From contig DFLA01000035.1 of NCBI GenBank assembly GCA_002374055.1, forward strand, positions 1 to 7,556: a DNA stretch of 7,556 nt, written 5' to 3'. This document shows, piece after piece, positions 6,439-7,556 of this stretch; position 1 is the first letter of the stretch; the number at the start of each line of letters is the position of its first letter. Position numbers and translations under genes: made by a program. The notes under the pieces were generated by a model. That model was not told where the DNA came from. It made no database searches and worked only from the letters and a program-made list of their open reading frames with translations. The stretch comes from Caryophanales bacterium UBA3631. GTDB lineage: Bacteria > Bacillota_I > Bacilli_A > RF39 > UBA660.

Positions 6439-6487
6439 AAAATAGTAATATTTTATTCATTAATAAATAAAAATATTTACTATTTTT
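6439..6487. repeat. Long imperfect AT-rich inverted repeat
   Basis: AAAATAGTAA at 6439-6448 begins an arm of about 24 nt that matches the reverse complement of the arm ending ACTATTTT at 6479-6486. Only single-base gaps and one mismatch interrupt the pairing, and it is centred on the palindrome ATTAAT (6459-6464). It could be a cruciform or hairpin, an operator, or the scar of a small palindromic element. It lies just upstream of a promoter-like TGGTAAAAT (6489-6497). Confidence 0.6.
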
Positions 6488-6488
6488 A

Positions 6489-6554
6489 TGGTAAAATAAG
6501 TATAGAGTATCAACTCAACCATTGGTATGTGTAACTAATAAATGGCTTATTTTA
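6489..6554 (+). promoter_or_regulatory. Candidate extended -10 and structured leader of the zinc-ribbon operon
   Basis: TGGTAAAAT (6489-6497) fits an extended -10, without a good -35. The same segment can form a three-way fold. TAAAATAAG (6492-6500) pairs with CTTATTTTA (6546-6554), GAGT/ACTC (6505-6508 and 6513-6516) forms a hairpin with an ATCA loop, and CCATT (6519-6523) pairs with AATGG (6541-6545). If transcription starts near 6504 the outer stem would not be in the RNA, so promoter and full fold are partly exclusive readings. It matches no riboswitch class I can name. Confidence 0.3.
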
Positions 6555-6569
6555 TAATTAAGTCATGAA

Positions 6570-6830
6570 ATGAGAGTGGTTATATCTTCTATATTATTAG
6601 AAGAAGGTCCAATATTAGCTACAATTATTTGTGTTTCAACAGCTATATTACTAATTGTGTGTTTCTATGGATTTAAACTTGAAGTAGATGCAGGATATTA
6701 TGAGTGCAAACATTGTCATCATATATTTGAAGAAAAAAATCACTTTAAATTATTGATGGCTCCACATATGGGTACATCTAGATATCAAAAATGTCCTAAA
6801 TGTGGTAAAAGAACAATGGCTAAAAAGTAA
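6570..6830 (+). CDS. Small membrane protein with a C-terminal zinc ribbon
   Basis: The 86-aa product has one hydrophobic segment (about residues 15-35) and then G-F-K-L-E-V-D-A-G-Y-Y-E-C-K-H-C (34-49). A second knuckle, C-P-K-C, lies at 75-78. The two CxxC pairs (Cys46/49 and Cys75/78) form a classical four-Cys zinc ribbon facing the cytoplasm or surface. I recall similar unnamed proteins in gut Bacillota, but no function is established. The start is uncertain: ATG 6570 has no Shine-Dalgarno sequence, and an in-frame stop at 6555-6557 limits extension upstream. An eight-codon ORF (6542-6568) ends 1 nt before the ATG and could deliver ribosomes to it. The gene leads an operon with a CPBP protease remnant 22 nt downstream. 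Codons are A-ending (ATA, ACA, CCA), unlike the genes at 19-5333. Confidence 0.75.
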   Translation: MRVVISSILLEEGPILATIICVSTAILLIVCFYGFKLEVDAGYYECKHCHHIFEEKNHFKLLMAPHMGTSRYQKCPKCGKRTMAKK

Positions 6831-6852
6831 TGAATAAGGGAGAAAACAAATA

Positions 6853-7232
6853 ATGAAAAAATATATAAAAGAAAATTGGAAATTCTTTATATTTATGATT
6901 TTAATGTGTATTATTGGTGGGTATTTTACTACAATATATTCAATAAATTCATTAGATCAAAAAATAATTGATGATGCAATAAAACACCAACAAAAGTATT
7001 TATCATCGCAAATGTAATATCTGCATTATTATTTGCCTTATTACATATACCTGCAACTATTCAAACTTTTGGATATATTGATGGATTACTATTATTTAGA
7101 TGTTTATTGATTAATGGATTATTTGGATTATCATTTGGATGGCTATATAGAAAATATGGAATAGGATATTCAATGCTAGCACATTTTGGCTGTCATTTGA
7201 TTTCTAAATTAATATGGATTTTATATATTTAA
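6853..7232 (+). pseudogene. CPBP-family intramembrane metalloprotease, broken by internal deletion and frameshift
   Basis: ATG 6853 follows GGGAG (6838-6842) and opens a frame beginning M-K-K-Y-I-K-E-N-W-K-F-F, with a membrane helix and I-G-G-Y-F-T-T-I-Y-S, the usual N-terminus of this CAAX/bacteriocin-processing protease group. It stops at TAA 7015-7017 after 54 codons. In another frame, from about 6987, the C-terminal part continues to TAA 7230-7232 as P-T-K-V-F-I-I-A-N-V, F-A-L-L-H-I-P-A-T, F-G-W-L-Y-R-K-Y-G and A-H-F-G-C-H-L-I-S-K. These carry the second and third CPBP histidine motifs. The first motif, E-E-x-x-x-R, and the helices around it are absent. From remembered full-length members, well over 100 residues are missing around 6985-6995. 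Without the Glu-Glu motif and with a frame break it should be inactive. Confidence 0.85.
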
Positions 7233-7261
7233 AAAGATAATATAATTATAATGGTGATAAA

Positions 7262-7556
7262 ATGAAAAAATTAAATTCGAATCATTTAAAACTTATTGCA
7301 ATAATTGCAATGACAATAGATCATTTAACTTGGTTGGCATTTCCGGGATGTCAAAAAATATGGTATGTAATGTTACTTCATATTATTGGAAGATTAACAG
7401 CTCCAATAATGTGGTTTTTCATCGTAGAAGGGTATAATCATACTCATAATTTAAAAAAATATTTAATAAGATTATTTTTATTTGCATTTGTTTCTCATTT
7501 TGCTTTTTGTTTAGCATTTGGTATACCATTCATACCTAACTCTATATTTAATGGAA
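7262..7556 (+). CDS. TraX-family membrane protein, 3' end outside the window
   Basis: The 98 codons visible start M-K-K-L-N-S-N-H-L-K-L-I-A and contain I-A-M-T-I-D-H-L (15-22), H-I-I-G-R-L-T-A-P-I-M and F-I-V-E-G-Y-N-H-T. These are the hallmark N-terminal features of TraX-family proteins. The family is named for the F-plasmid TraX, which N-acetylates pilin, but chromosomal Bacillota members are common and their substrates unknown. The protein is strongly hydrophobic with several membrane helices. Full-length relatives are about 200-250 aa, so roughly half is seen. The start is supported by GGTGAT at 7253-7258, 3 nt before ATG, a rather short spacing. TATAAT copies at 7241-7246 and 7247-7252 could be a -10, but no -35 stands out. 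It may instead be read through from the zinc-ribbon gene, 29 nt after the CPBP remnant. Confidence 0.88.
   Translation, partial: MKKLNSNHLKLIAIIAMTIDHLTWLAFPGCQKIWYVMLLHIIGRLTAPIMWFFIVEGYNHTHNLKKYLIRLFLFAFVSHFAFCLAFGIPFIPNSIFNG

Larger units (their letters stand above)
6209..6569. other. 361-bp region without an intact gene
   Basis: Very AT-rich, with no ORF of useful length on either strand. It contains a leftward hairpin terminator (6288-6314), a possible leftward small RNA or gene tail (6288-6381), a near-perfect long inverted repeat (6439-6487) and a foldable leader (6492-6554) before the zinc-ribbon gene. The first 80 bases hold only an 18-codon start-less open stretch (6221-6277) that I cannot assign. 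Confidence 0.6.

Noticed and set aside
6492..6554. Purine-type riboswitch, suggested by TATA after the outer stem and a three-way fold
   Set aside because: It lacks the conserved T-N-T-C-T-A-C junction and the long P2/P3 loop-loop contacts. I could not match any other known class.

Overview
The window reads as chromosomal DNA of a very AT-rich Gram-positive bacterium of the Bacillota. Coding strands favour T- and A-ending codons, ribosome binding sites are strong GGAGG types, short promoter-like boxes are followed by U-tailed hairpins, and UGG is used for Trp under the standard bacterial code. The protein families (SleC/SpoIID-type cortex enzyme, LysM repeats, Cthe_2159-type carbohydrate-binding domain, TraX-type membrane protein, CPBP protease) fit a gut-type, spore-forming or formerly spore-forming member of Bacilli or Clostridia. 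A closer placement is not possible from sequence alone. All surviving genes lie on the + strand.

Region 1 (1-2819) is a compact three-gene operon: a six-LysM protein, a 133-aa beta-sandwich-like protein, and a SpoIID-fold protein with three peptidoglycan-binding repeats. The last two are joined by a TAATG overlap. From memory of the SleC-like family they look like the N-terminal and catalytic halves of one protein, here encoded separately. None of the three has a signal peptide. The operon ends in a hairpin terminator that includes the stop codon.

Region 2 (2820-4646) is a single gene for a membrane-anchored beta-helix-type carbohydrate-binding protein with its own promoter and terminator. 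Region 3 (4650-5481) holds an SGNH/GDSL hydrolase overlapping by 8 nt the start of a PlsC-type acyltransferase. The acyltransferase keeps its HX4D motif but stops after 51 codons, so it is a truncated remnant. Region 4 (5465-6208) is a membrane-anchored secreted protein of unknown function whose promoter begins inside that remnant.

Region 5 (6209-6569) has no intact gene. It holds a leftward hairpin terminator, a possible leftward small RNA or gene tail, a long AT-rich inverted repeat, and a foldable leader with an eight-codon ORF. Region 6 (6570-7556) is a second operon with different, A-ending codon preference: a small membrane zinc-ribbon protein, a CPBP-family protease gene broken by an internal deletion and frameshift, and the start of a TraX-family gene that runs off the window.

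Overall the left half looks like a cell-wall or spore module plus surface and lipid-ester genes. The right half shows erosion (two broken genes, relic-like intergenic DNA) and a compositional change. I see no CRISPR array, tRNA, rRNA or intact mobile element.
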